Source: Candidatus Atribacter alterifermentans
GTDB lineage: Bacteria > Atribacterota > Atribacteria > Atribacterales > Atribacteraceae
DNA length: 13,765 nt
Direction: 5' to 3'
Assembly: GCA_012517635.1 (NCBI GenBank)
Contig: JAAYUP010000222.1
Coordinates: forward strand, 1-13,765
Below the pieces are notes generated by a model. That model was given only the letters and a program-made list of their open reading frames with translations, ran no database searches and was not told the origin of the DNA. This document shows, piece after piece, positions 1-6,646 of this stretch (position 1 is its first letter; every line of letters starts with the position of its first letter). The translations under genes were made by a program, and so were the position numbers.

Positions 1-82
1 CCATTCCGAACCCGGAAGTGAAGCCCTCCAACGCCGATGATACTGCCTGGGCAGCTGGGTGGGAAAGTAGGACGCTGCCGGG
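1..82 (+). rRNA. rrf: 5S ribosomal RNA, 3' portion (partial)
   Basis: The window opens inside a 5S rRNA gene. The loop segment CCATTCCGAACCCGGAAGTG, followed by GCCGATGATACTGCC and later GGGTGGGAAAGTAGGACGCTGCCGG (15-39 and 57-81), matches the conserved order of 5S rRNA helices III to V and the 3' end read on the + strand. About 80 of the usual 115-120 nt are present; the 5' third lies outside the window. The 3' end is placed just after GCTGCCGGGA by analogy with other 5S genes and could be off by a few bases. Being the last gene of a standard rRNA operon, it implies 16S and 23S genes to the left. A hairpin at 99-141 follows it. Confidence 0.93.
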
Positions 83-98
83 AGTGAATATGAGAATC

Positions 99-141
99 AC
101 ACAAATAGGGCTGGAGAGATGATCTTCAGCCCTATTTGTGT
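99..141 (+). terminator. Long perfect hairpin after 5S rRNA, probable rRNA operon terminator
   Basis: ACACAAATAGGGCTG (99-113) is the exact reverse complement of CAGCCCTATTTGTGT (127-141). The stem extends inward through 114-117/123-126 to a total of 19 bp, including one G-U pair, closing on a 5-nt loop. Its position 17 bases past the 5S end suits an rRNA operon terminator or processing site. The downstream bases (TCTATAAGAATAAAA) are not the uninterrupted U-run expected of a classic intrinsic terminator, so the mode of action is uncertain. Confidence 0.65.
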
Positions 142-435
142 TCTATAAGAATAAAAAGCAGTAGGATTTAAAAATCTTCTCAGACATTTCTTACTCTCAT
201 CTGATGACATACTTCTGGCATGAACGTGTCTATTCTTGAACCACGAAGGGAAACATGAGTTTCGAAAAAACATGAACTTAAAAGATTATTTTTTCAACTT
301 GCCTTAATGAGTCTTTAGAAAAAATGAGATTGCCAGATGAGTCAAATAATGAAGAAACTGAGTTTAAAAAATAATGATGAAATGGATACCCATGACTCAA
401 TCCTGAATTCAAAGGGTAGAACAATAAGAAACAGT
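142..435. other. Gene-free spacer between rRNA operon and yebC
   Basis: This AT-rich stretch contains only very short open frames (under 20 codons) without convincing ribosome binding sites, and no recognisable tRNA or other RNA gene. The only structure noted is a segment at about 172-208 that resembles one unit of the decayed repeat cluster before rel (described separately). Otherwise I see nothing in it. Confidence 0.6.
172..208. repeat. Possible decayed interspersed repeat unit
   Basis: The segment begins ATCTTCTCAGACATTTCT and ends TCTGATGAC. By eye it aligns, with mismatches and small gaps, to 12861-12900, which begins ATCCTCACGGCATCTGTA and ends AAGATGATGTC. Both lie in gene-free DNA. 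The similarity is loose and was not scored, so it may be coincidence; if real, it is an old copy of a short repeat family scattered in this genome. Confidence 0.3.
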
Positions 436-437
436 TA

Positions 438-446
438 TGGTAGAAT
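438..446 (+). promoter_or_regulatory. Candidate extended -10 promoter for the yebC operon
   Basis: TGGTAGAAT fits the extended -10 pattern TGnTAnnnT and lies 32 bases upstream of the yebC start. The bases about 17 nt further upstream are a poor -35 match, which an extended -10 can tolerate. This is the only plausible promoter seen before the long yebC-queA gene run. Sequence inference only. Confidence 0.4.
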
Positions 447-478
447 ATATTGAGACTTTTTTATGAAGGGGGAAACCT

Positions 479-1228
479 ATGTCTGGACATTCAAAGTGGG
501 CATCAATTAAACATAAAAAAGGAAAAACCGATGCAGCTCGTGGGAAAGCTTTTAGTAAATTAATTCGATTGATAACTGTCGCTGCGAGACAAGGCGGAGG
601 AAACCCGGACAATAATCCACGGCTTAGAGATGCAATATTAAAAGAACGTGAAATCAATATGCCTGCAGAAAATATTGAAAAGGCGATTAAAAAAGGAACC
701 GGAGAGCTCGAAGGGGTCGCTATTGAAGAAGTAACCTATGAAGGATATGGTCCAGGAGGAGTTGCGGTGATGGTCGATGCAACGACTGATAACCGAAACC
801 GAACCACTGCCGAAGTACGGCATTTATTCAGCAAATTAGGGGGAAATTTAGGAGAAAATGGATCGGTTTCCTGGATATTTGAAAGAAAAGGCTTGATATC
901 CTTTGATAAAGGAAGCGTGGATGAAGATGAATTAACGATGATGGCTATCGAGGCTGGTGCAGAAGATATCCAGACCTCCGACACAACCATTGATATTGTT
1001 ACATCACCAGCAGACTTTGATCGGATAAAAGCCTTAATAGATAAAAATAAAATTGTCTATATCAATGCTGGAATAACTATGGTACCAAAAACGACTGTTC
1101 ATCTTGAGGGTAAGCAAGCCCAGCAAACTCTTAACTTGATAGATAGCTTAGAAGAATTAGATGATGTTCAGGAAGTTTTTTCTAATTTTGAAATTTCTGA
1201 TGAACTCCTTGAGTCAATGGAGCAGTAA
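479..1228 (+). CDS. yebC: YebC/PmpR family protein (TACO1-like)
   Basis: The product has 249 residues, the usual full length for YebC/TACO1 proteins. The N-terminus MSGHSKWASIKHKKGKTDA is the family signature. It is followed by the conserved QGGGNPDNNPRLRDAI segment (about 38-53), the NMPAENIEKAIKKG stretch (60-73), and the YEGYGPGGVAVMVD and NRTTAEVRHLFSKLGGNLG blocks (87-125). The family was long annotated as a transcriptional regulator (PmpR-type). More recent work on YebC and mitochondrial TACO1 points to a ribosome-associated role helping translation through proline stretches. The sequence cannot say which applies here. The start is supported by AAGGGGG (467-473) six bases upstream. It is the first gene of the probable yebC-queA transcript and sits 6 bp before ruvC, a linkage common in bacteria. 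Confidence 0.97.
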   Translation: MSGHSKWASIKHKKGKTDAARGKAFSKLIRLITVAARQGGGNPDNNPRLRDAILKEREINMPAENIEKAIKKGTGELEGVAIEEVTYEGYGPGGVAVMVDATTDNRNRTTAEVRHLFSKLGGNLGENGSVSWIFERKGLISFDKGSVDEDELTMMAIEAGAEDIQTSDTTIDIVTSPADFDRIKALIDKNKIVYINAGITMVPKTTVHLEGKQAQQTLNLIDSLEELDDVQEVFSNFEISDELLESMEQ

Positions 1229-1234
1229 CTCCTG

Positions 1235-1747
1235 ATGGCATCTCAGGAAAAAATTGTATTGGGAGTTGATCCAGGCACAGCGACGACAGGATATGGAATT
1301 ATAGCTAAAAAGAAAGGGATTGAAACGGTTCAAGCTATTGAATACGGTGTTATTGTTACCCAGAAAGAGTTCCCACTTTCGGAAAGATTATATATAATTT
1401 ATCAAAAAATCAATCATTTAATTGAAAATTATCATCCTACTGAGGTAGCGGTTGAGGAGATTTTTTTTAATAAAAATTCCAAAACCGCTATTTCTGTTGG
1501 TGAAGCCAGGGGAGTGATTTTGTTGAATGCTGCTATGCAGTCAATTCCAGTTTTTGAGTATACTCCCCTTCAGGTTAAACAATCAGTCGTCGGATATGGG
1601 AGGGCAAAAAAGGAGCAGGTTATCTACATGGTGAAAACTATTCTTAATATAAATGAGAAAAAATTGACTCCTGACGATGTCGCTGATGCGTTAGCGGTTG
1701 CTATTTGTCATGCTTTCCAGTCTGGAACGAATTATACCTATGTTTGA
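1235..1747 (+). CDS. ruvC: Holliday junction endodeoxyribonuclease RuvC
   Basis: RuvC is the dimeric endonuclease that cuts four-way DNA junctions symmetrically during recombination, acting on junctions bound by RuvA and RuvB. The 170-residue length is normal. The four acidic metal-binding residues of the RNase H-like fold are visible by comparison with the E. coli protein: D12 in GVDPGTATTGYG, E74 in VAVEEIFFNKN, and D148 and D151 in TPDDVADALAVAICHA. The PVFEYTPLQVKQSVVGYG block (105-122) also matches the family. The start ATG lies 6 bp after yebC. The nearest Shine-Dalgarno-like sequence, GGAG at 1219-1222, is 12 bases away inside yebC, so initiation may rely on coupling. The last 8 bases overlap the chosen ruvA start. 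Confidence 0.96.
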   Translation: MASQEKIVLGVDPGTATTGYGIIAKKKGIETVQAIEYGVIVTQKEFPLSERLYIIYQKINHLIENYHPTEVAVEEIFFNKNSKTAISVGEARGVILLNAAMQSIPVFEYTPLQVKQSVVGYGRAKKEQVIYMVKTILNINEKKLTPDDVADALAVAICHAFQSGTNYTYV

Positions 1748-2336
1748 TTCTATTCGAGGAACGATTGCTAACGTTGAAAATGACGAATGGATTCTTGAAA
1801 CCGATTGTTATGGTTATCGGATCAAAGTGACCCCTTTTGTTTCTTCAGCAAAAATTGGAGAACAAAAAAAGCTCTTTATACGTTTTTATTTTCGTGAAGA
1901 TGGTGAGTTTTTTTACTACGGATTTGAAGATCCCAAAGAAAGAGAAACTTTTGATCTGATCTGTGGAGTGAAAGGCATTGGTCATAAAACTGCCATTAAA
2001 ATTCTTTCTAGAATCCATTGGAAAGAATTTACTGACCTCATAGTTGCAGAAAATGTTGATTATTTATCTACCCGAACCAATCTCTCTTCAAAGACAGTGA
2101 AAAGACTGGTGCTGGAATTAAAACCTCGTTTGGGGAAGACTGACTTCGTCACAACTGCTACGCCAAAGGTCACTAAAACCTGGAAAGAAGTTAAAACTGC
2201 CTTAGCTGGTTTAGGATATACTGCCACTGAAATCGAAGGTGTTTTAAATATTCTCTGGCAAGAGGACCAGGCAATATTTGACGATACTGAAGTACTTTTA
2301 AAGAAAGCATTAGCTAAAATAGGTGGCTTGAAATGA
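1740..2336 (+). CDS. ruvA: Holliday junction branch migration protein RuvA
   Basis: RuvA binds the Holliday junction as a tetramer and loads the RuvB motors. The start chosen is the ATG at 1740, giving MFDSIRGTIANVENDEW, which matches the usual RuvA beginning and a 198-residue protein (family about 190-205). A start 42 bases upstream is possible but would add an atypical N-terminus inside ruvC. Domain I (OB fold) is about residues 1-62. The first helix-hairpin-helix, GVKGIGHKTAIKIL, is at 76-89. Domain III, the RuvB-contacting three-helix part, is about 147-195 (WKEVKTALAGLGYTATEIE). The second helix-hairpin-helix, near 107-128, lacks the usual PGIGKKTA core and reads TNLSSKTVKRLVLELK instead (see findings). 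ruvA overlaps ruvC by 8 bp and ruvB by 4 bp. Confidence 0.94.
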   Translation: MFDSIRGTIANVENDEWILETDCYGYRIKVTPFVSSAKIGEQKKLFIRFYFREDGEFFYYGFEDPKERETFDLICGVKGIGHKTAIKILSRIHWKEFTDLIVAENVDYLSTRTNLSSKTVKRLVLELKPRLGKTDFVTTATPKVTKTWKEVKTALAGLGYTATEIEGVLNILWQEDQAIFDDTEVLLKKALAKIGGLK

Positions 2337-3337
2337 ACGATTTACCGAAGCAAAAAGATTTTATAACTTTTTTAAAAGATTCTGATGACGATGTCTCGTT
2401 GCGACCCAAAAGACTAAATGAATTCATCGGACAGGATAAGGTAAGGGCAAATCTTCATGTTTTTATTCAAGCTTCATTAACTCGAGACGAGTCTTTAGAT
2501 CACGTTATCCTTTACGGGCCTCCAGGTTTAGGAAAAACAACTTTAGCATCAATTATTGCCAATGAAATGAATGCTACCATTCGTTATTTATCCGGTCCAA
2601 GTTTAACCCGCTCTGGAGACGTTGCCTCAATTCTGACCACAATTTCAGAAAGAGATATTTTATTTATCGATGAAGTTCATCGACTCCCAAGAGTATGTGA
2701 GGAAATTCTTTACAGTGCTATGGAGGATTTTACTCTGGATATTTTAATTGGGAAAGGACCAGGCGCAAGAAGCGTGAGAATTAACTTGCCCTCGTTTACT
2801 CTCATTGGAGCAACGACGCGTATCAGCCTTTTGAGTGCACCTTTGCGAAATCGATTTGGTATTATTGAAAAACTTGATTTTTATAATCAAAACGATTTGT
2901 CAGCTATTGTTACACGATCAGCCGCGGTTATGAACATTTCAATTGATCAAGATGCTTCTGAAGAGGTAGCCAGAAGGTCTCGCGGAACACCTCGAATAGC
3001 CAATCGAATTTTAAAGAGAGTAAGAGATTTTGCCCAATATTACGGAAAAACAGTGATTGATAAAGAGTTGGTTCGAAACGCTTTAGACTGTCTTGAAATT
3101 GATGATATGGGTCTTAATCGCATTGATCGAAATTTGTTAAAGATATTACTGGATCACTATCATGGAGGACCGGTGGGTATTAACAATTTAGCCATGATGT
3201 TAGGTGAGGATGCTGCTACAGTTGAAGAGGTTTATGAACCTTTTTTAATTAAAATTGGATTGCTGATTCGCACTCCGCGGGGAAGAATGATTACTCCTCA
3301 GGGTCATCAATATATTAAAGGAAAAAAGATATTATGA
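2333..3337 (+). CDS. ruvB: Holliday junction branch migration ATPase RuvB
   Basis: RuvB is the hexameric AAA+ motor that drives branch migration at junctions held by RuvA. The 334 residues match the family length. Visible motifs are Walker A GPPGLGKTT (62-70), Walker B ILFIDEVHRL (109-118), sensor 1 TLIGATTR (156-163), the arginine-finger segment APLRNRFG (169-176), sensor 2 around GTPRIANRIL (218-227), and a C-terminal winged helix with DHYHGGPVGINNLA (274-287) and RTPRGRMIT (313-321). The start ATG overlaps the ruvA stop as ATGA, with AGGTGG (2320-2325) as Shine-Dalgarno, so translation is probably coupled and keeps RuvA and RuvB in proportion. No key residue appears missing. Confidence 0.98.
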   Translation: MNDLPKQKDFITFLKDSDDDVSLRPKRLNEFIGQDKVRANLHVFIQASLTRDESLDHVILYGPPGLGKTTLASIIANEMNATIRYLSGPSLTRSGDVASILTTISERDILFIDEVHRLPRVCEEILYSAMEDFTLDILIGKGPGARSVRINLPSFTLIGATTRISLLSAPLRNRFGIIEKLDFYNQNDLSAIVTRSAAVMNISIDQDASEEVARRSRGTPRIANRILKRVRDFAQYYGKTVIDKELVRNALDCLEIDDMGLNRIDRNLLKILLDHYHGGPVGINNLAMMLGEDAATVEEVYEPFLIKIGLLIRTPRGRMITPQGHQYIKGKKIL

Positions 3338-3903
3338 AAAAGCCAAAGCTTCTGCTCCATACCTGTTGCGGACCCTGCGCAGCTGGAGTCCACGAAGCAC
3401 TTGAAAATGAAGGCTGGGATATCACCTTTCTTTTTTATAATCCCAATATTCATCCATTTGATGAATATTGTCGGAGAGAAGAGAATTTTTATCGTTATAT
3501 GGAAGCAACCGGTAAGAAGGGCATTACTCCCTTTCCTTATCAACCGACAGATTATTTTCAATCGATATCGTCAGAATCCCAGCGCTGTGTCGGTTGCTAC
3601 CGCTTACGTTTTAAAAAAGTGGCGGAATGGGGAAAAAAGAATTCTTTTCAGCATTTTACTACCACTCTTACTATTAGTCCTTATCAGAATCAGAATAATA
3701 TTTTTCTGGTTGGTGAACAAATAGCTCTTTCTCACAATATGATTTTTTTAAAAAGAGACTTTCAACTCTATTATCGAAACAGTCAGGATCGATCGGTTGA
3801 GTTAAACCTTTATCGACAAAAATATTGTGGTTGTATCTTCAGCCTATGGGAAGGAGAAAAAAAGCGATTATGGAAATTTCTTTTTGGGCAAAAACCATCT
3901 TAA
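3334..3903 (+). CDS. queH: Epoxyqueuosine reductase QueH
   Basis: QueH (formerly DUF208) catalyses the last step of queuosine synthesis, reducing epoxyqueuosine to queuosine in tRNA. It replaces the unrelated cobalamin-dependent QueG in many bacteria. The 189-residue protein shows the family's cysteine pattern: HTCCGPCAAG (C11, C12, C15), RCVGCYRLR (C85, C88) and RQKYCGCIFS (C165, C167), residues known to include iron-sulfur and metal ligands. The YNPNIHPFDEY segment (35-45) is also typical. The start overlaps the ruvB stop as ATGA, with AAAGGA upstream. The pathway partners queA and tgt lie two and three genes downstream, which supports the call. Its 3' end overlaps the next gene by about 34 bp in another frame. 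Confidence 0.94.
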   Translation: MKKPKLLLHTCCGPCAAGVHEALENEGWDITFLFYNPNIHPFDEYCRREENFYRYMEATGKKGITPFPYQPTDYFQSISSESQRCVGCYRLRFKKVAEWGKKNSFQHFTTTLTISPYQNQNNIFLVGEQIALSHNMIFLKRDFQLYYRNSQDRSVELNLYRQKYCGCIFSLWEGEKKRLWKFLFGQKPS

Positions 3904-4097
3904 TTATTGGAGTGATATTCATTATTATCGGCCTGGTGATGATGTTTCTTCCAAAAATAACCATCTTTCAGCGTTTAGGAAGACTTCCAGGCGACATCAT
4001 TATAAAAAGGGGAAATGTTACCTTTTATTTTCCTTGGGTGACCTGCATTATTATAAGTATCATATTAACTTTCATTTTCTCAATTCTGAGACGGTAA
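3870..4097 (+). CDS. Small DUF2905 family membrane protein
   Basis: This is a small two-helix membrane protein of unknown function. With the ATG at 3870 it has 75 residues, close to the usual length of the family. Residues about 4-27 form a first membrane span (ILIIGVIFIIIGLVMMFL). A short loop carries the family signature GRLPGDIIIKRGNVTFYFP (about 37-55), and a second span (CIIISIILTFIFSIL) completes it. The start is uncertain. GGGAAGGAG (3848-3856) precedes the 3870 ATG by 13 bases; an ATG at 3846 would add eight mostly basic residues but overlaps that Shine-Dalgarno. Either choice overlaps the end of queH by 34-58 bp in a different frame. Its position between queH and a spoIID-type gene is one in which I have seen this family in Clostridia-like genomes. 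It has no assigned biochemical role. Confidence 0.85.
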   Translation: MEISFWAKTILIIGVIFIIIGLVMMFLPKITIFQRLGRLPGDIIIKRGNVTFYFPWVTCIIISIILTFIFSILRR

Positions 4098-4106
4098 ATA
4101 AACATA

Positions 4107-5540
4107 ATGGGTAAAAAGAAAATAGTTATTCCTTTAATATTTTTATTTTTTTTATTATTCAATGAGGGTCAAGTGGTTTGTGCTCAAAATGATCCAGTTG
4201 TAACTGTTTGTATTGTCAATGGAAAATCCGATGTTCTCCTTTCTTCTACTGCTGGGTTGAAAGTTATCGTCGATAAAAAAGCCTATTCGGTATCAGCCCA
4301 AGAGCAGCTTTCTTTTATTGCCAGCAAGACGAAAGTGGTTTGGCAAGAGAGACAATTGGTATCTTCTTCTTTCCGAGTAACAACCCAAGGTAAAGGTTTT
4401 ATCCTGGTAAACAACCTTCCATTTCGTGGTTCTTTCACTTTAAAAAATGAACGGGGAAATCTTATAGTCATTAATCATCTCTATTTGGATGATTATATTC
4501 GCGGAACAATTAAGATGGAAATAAACCCACATTGGCCAGAAGAAGCCGTAAAAGCTCAAATTATAACTGCTCGAACCTATGCAGTAAAAAACTTAACTCG
4601 TCACCGTGAGCAAGGTTATGATTTTTGTGCCACATCGCATTGCCAGGTTTATGGAGGAGTAAATGCTGAAGATCCTATTACCAACAAGCTAATCGATTCA
4701 ATAAAAGGTTTCATTCTTACCTACCAGAATCAACCGGCAGGGGTATGTTTTCATTCCGAAAGCGGAGGCTGCACTGATTCAGCTTTCAATGTATGGGGAA
4801 AAAATGTTCCTTACCTGGTAAGCGTTTATTCCCCCTGGGAAAACGATTCTCCTCATGCTCAATGGGAAGTGGAAATCAGTTCTGAGGAATTGACTCGAGC
4901 TTTGCAACAAGCTGGGTTTATTCAGGGTTTGATTGTTGATGTTCAAGCCCAGCCGAACTCCGGGGAACAAAGGGTAAGCAAAATATTAATTCAGACTACC
5001 CTAAAAAAATACCAAATCCCAGCCAGTAAATTTCGGGAAGCTTTAGGATATGATCGGCTTCCAAGTACTTTTTTTGAACTGACACCCATAAAAAAAACCC
5101 TGATACCAGCCAAACCGATAATAAAACCCCAAGCGACTCTGTCCCCTTCTTCATCTGTTTCTGAAAATCTGGGTAGCAACAATGGAAACCCAGGCTATCG
5201 TGAAATGTTAGATAAAGATTGGAGCCTTGATGATATTTTCACTTTTCTAAGTCTACGAGAACAAGAGAGACAAAAATCAAATTCAAGTCGAATGAAACAG
5301 TCTTCTCCGCCAAAACCTGTAGAGAGATTTGAAGAAAAAGAAACTCTTGAAACTCTTCATAATCCCGAAACTCTGTATCGTGATCATTCTAAGTATTTGT
5401 TTCGAGGAAAAGGTTATGGGCATGGAGTTGGCCTCTCACAATGGGGAGCTCGGGGAATGGCTATGGAAGGATATTCCTATCAGGAAATTCTGTTTCACTA
5501 TTTTCCTGGTTGTGAAATTAAAAAGGCTCGCTTTAAATGA
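4107..5540 (+). CDS. spoIID: SpoIID/LytB-type exported peptidoglycan-acting protein with a low-complexity insertion
   Basis: SpoIID-family proteins act outside the membrane on peptidoglycan. Sporulation SpoIID is a lytic transglycosylase for stem-peptide-free glycan strands during engulfment, and non-spore-forming bacteria carry relatives of unproved role. This 477-residue protein begins with a signal peptide (basic MGKKK, then a hydrophobic run, likely cleaved near VVCA at 23-26). The domain core is clear: LYLDDYIRGTIKMEINPHWP (126-144, with E138 at the position of the proposed catalytic glutamate), AVKAQIITARTYAV, CATSHCQVYGG (174-184, metal-site-like), FHSESGGCTDSAFNVWG (215-231), and the C-terminal GKGYGHGVGLSQWGARGMA (434-452). 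About 105 Pro/Ser/charged residues (roughly 323-428) separate the core from that last motif, making the protein longer than typical SpoIID (about 340). The Shine-Dalgarno is weak. The stop overlaps queA as ATGA. Confidence 0.88.
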   Translation: MGKKKIVIPLIFLFFLLFNEGQVVCAQNDPVVTVCIVNGKSDVLLSSTAGLKVIVDKKAYSVSAQEQLSFIASKTKVVWQERQLVSSSFRVTTQGKGFILVNNLPFRGSFTLKNERGNLIVINHLYLDDYIRGTIKMEINPHWPEEAVKAQIITARTYAVKNLTRHREQGYDFCATSHCQVYGGVNAEDPITNKLIDSIKGFILTYQNQPAGVCFHSESGGCTDSAFNVWGKNVPYLVSVYSPWENDSPHAQWEVEISSEELTRALQQAGFIQGLIVDVQAQPNSGEQRVSKILIQTTLKKYQIPASKFREALGYDRLPSTFFELTPIKKTLIPAKPIIKPQATLSPSSSVSENLGSNNGNPGYREMLDKDWSLDDIFTFLSLREQERQKSNSSRMKQSSPPKPVERFEEKETLETLHNPETLYRDHSKYLFRGKGYGHGVGLSQWGARGMAMEGYSYQEILFHYFPGCEIKKARFK

Positions 5541-6565
5541 TTTCAACTGATCAATTTGATTTTTATCTTCCTGATGAACTCATCGCCCAGCAACCGGTTT
5601 TTCCACGAGATCAATGCCGATTAATGGTTATCAATCGTCGGTCTCACAATATTGAACACCGTCATTTTTTCGATTTAGGTCAGTACTTAAAACCGAAAGA
5701 TCTTTTAATTATCAATGATACCCAAGTGATTCCAGCTCGTTTTTATACTCAAAAGAATCCAAACGGTGGGAAAGTCGAACTTCTTTTCCTCCATCGATAC
5801 CAAGGGTTCTGGGCATGCATGCTGAACCATTCAAAGCGGGTTAGGGAAGGAACGATTCTCTCCCTTCAGAGACATCCAGAAATATTCTGGGAAGTGATAG
5901 GTCGAGAAAAAGATTGGTGGCTCCTTCTTCCCTCCTTTCCACCGGAAAGAGAAGATGAAATATTTTTAAATTTTGGAATCACACCGACTCCACCTTATAT
6001 TAAGACACCTCATATAAAATTAGAAGAATATCAAACCATTTACGCTCGACGTAAAGGTTCAGTAGCAGCTCCAACTGCTGGGCTTCATTTTACTCAGTCA
6101 TTAATCGATAAACTAAAAAATCAGGGTATTCAATTTGCCTCACTCACTCTTCATGTCGGTCCTGGAACTTTTTTCCCAGTTAAAACCTCAACCATTGAGG
6201 AACACCAAATGCATAGCGAATGGTACCAATTGGATGAGGAGACGGCTAAAATCATTCAAGAGACTCAAAATAATGGAGGTCGAATAATTGCTGTTGGTAC
6301 AACAGTCGTTCGGGTTCTTGAATCAATTTATCGTCAGCAGGGAAGAATAGTTGAGAACAGTGGAGAAACTGATATTTTTATTTATCCAGGTTTTTCATTT
6401 CAGGTGGTTGATGCGATGATAACCAATTTTCATACTCCTCGTTCCACGCTGTTTATGCTAGTTTGTGCTTTTGCTGGAATTGATTTTATGAAAACAGCTT
6501 ATCGAGAAGCCATTGAAAAACGTTATCGTTTTTTTAGCTTTGGGGATGCAACCTTCATTTTCTAA
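5537..6565 (+). CDS. queA: S-adenosylmethionine:tRNA ribosyltransferase-isomerase QueA
   Basis: QueA transfers and isomerises the ribosyl part of S-adenosylmethionine onto preQ1 in the wobble position of tRNAs with GUN anticodons, forming epoxyqueuosine, which QueH then reduces. The 342 residues match the family. Conserved stretches are FDFYLPDELIAQQP (8-20), LLIINDTQVIPAR (56-68), YQTIYA with GSVAAPTAGLHFT (165-186), TLHVGPGTFFPV (204-215) followed by HQMHSEWY (223-230), GTTVVRVLE (254-262), ITNFHTPRSTLFML (295-308) and YRFFSFGDATF (330-340). The ATG overlaps the upstream stop codon (ATGA), suggesting translational coupling to the SpoIID gene despite the unrelated function. It is the last gene before an 81-bp gap. 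Confidence 0.98.
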   Translation: MISTDQFDFYLPDELIAQQPVFPRDQCRLMVINRRSHNIEHRHFFDLGQYLKPKDLLIINDTQVIPARFYTQKNPNGGKVELLFLHRYQGFWACMLNHSKRVREGTILSLQRHPEIFWEVIGREKDWWLLLPSFPPEREDEIFLNFGITPTPPYIKTPHIKLEEYQTIYARRKGSVAAPTAGLHFTQSLIDKLKNQGIQFASLTLHVGPGTFFPVKTSTIEEHQMHSEWYQLDEETAKIIQETQNNGGRIIAVGTTVVRVLESIYRQQGRIVENSGETDIFIYPGFSFQVVDAMITNFHTPRSTLFMLVCAFAGIDFMKTAYREAIEKRYRFFSFGDATFIF

Positions 6566-6568
6566 CAG

Positions 6569-6574
6569 TATAAT
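6569..6574 (+). promoter_or_regulatory. Candidate -10 box before tgt
   Basis: A perfect TATAAT lies in the 81-bp gap between queA and tgt, 72 bases before the tgt start. No good -35 hexamer is seen 16-18 bases upstream, since that DNA is the end of queA (around ATGCAA). It may give tgt-yajC-secDF-recJ-apt their own transcription, but an AT-rich genome will contain such boxes by chance. No terminator hairpin is visible in the gap, so read-through from queA is also likely. Confidence 0.35.
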
Positions 6575-6646
6575 AGAGCACAAGTTCAATTACATGAAAA
6601 TCCATCAGAGACTATGATTTTTTGAATAAAGGAGAAATGAATACTC

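Noticed and set aside
1698..1739. A longer RuvA start 42 bases upstream of the chosen ATG.
   Set aside because: It would add 14 residues unlike any RuvA N-terminus and extend the overlap with ruvC; the MFDSIRGTI start matches the family.
3401..3724. A 107-codon open frame on the + strand inside queH.
   Set aside because: It is a hydrophobic out-of-frame reading of queH, whose cysteine motifs clearly identify the real frame.
6566..6646. Possible preQ1 riboswitch in the gap before tgt, and likewise before queH and queA.
   Set aside because: No preQ1 aptamer-like hairpin with an A-rich tail pairing into it was recognised, and queH and queA overlap their upstream genes, leaving no leader.
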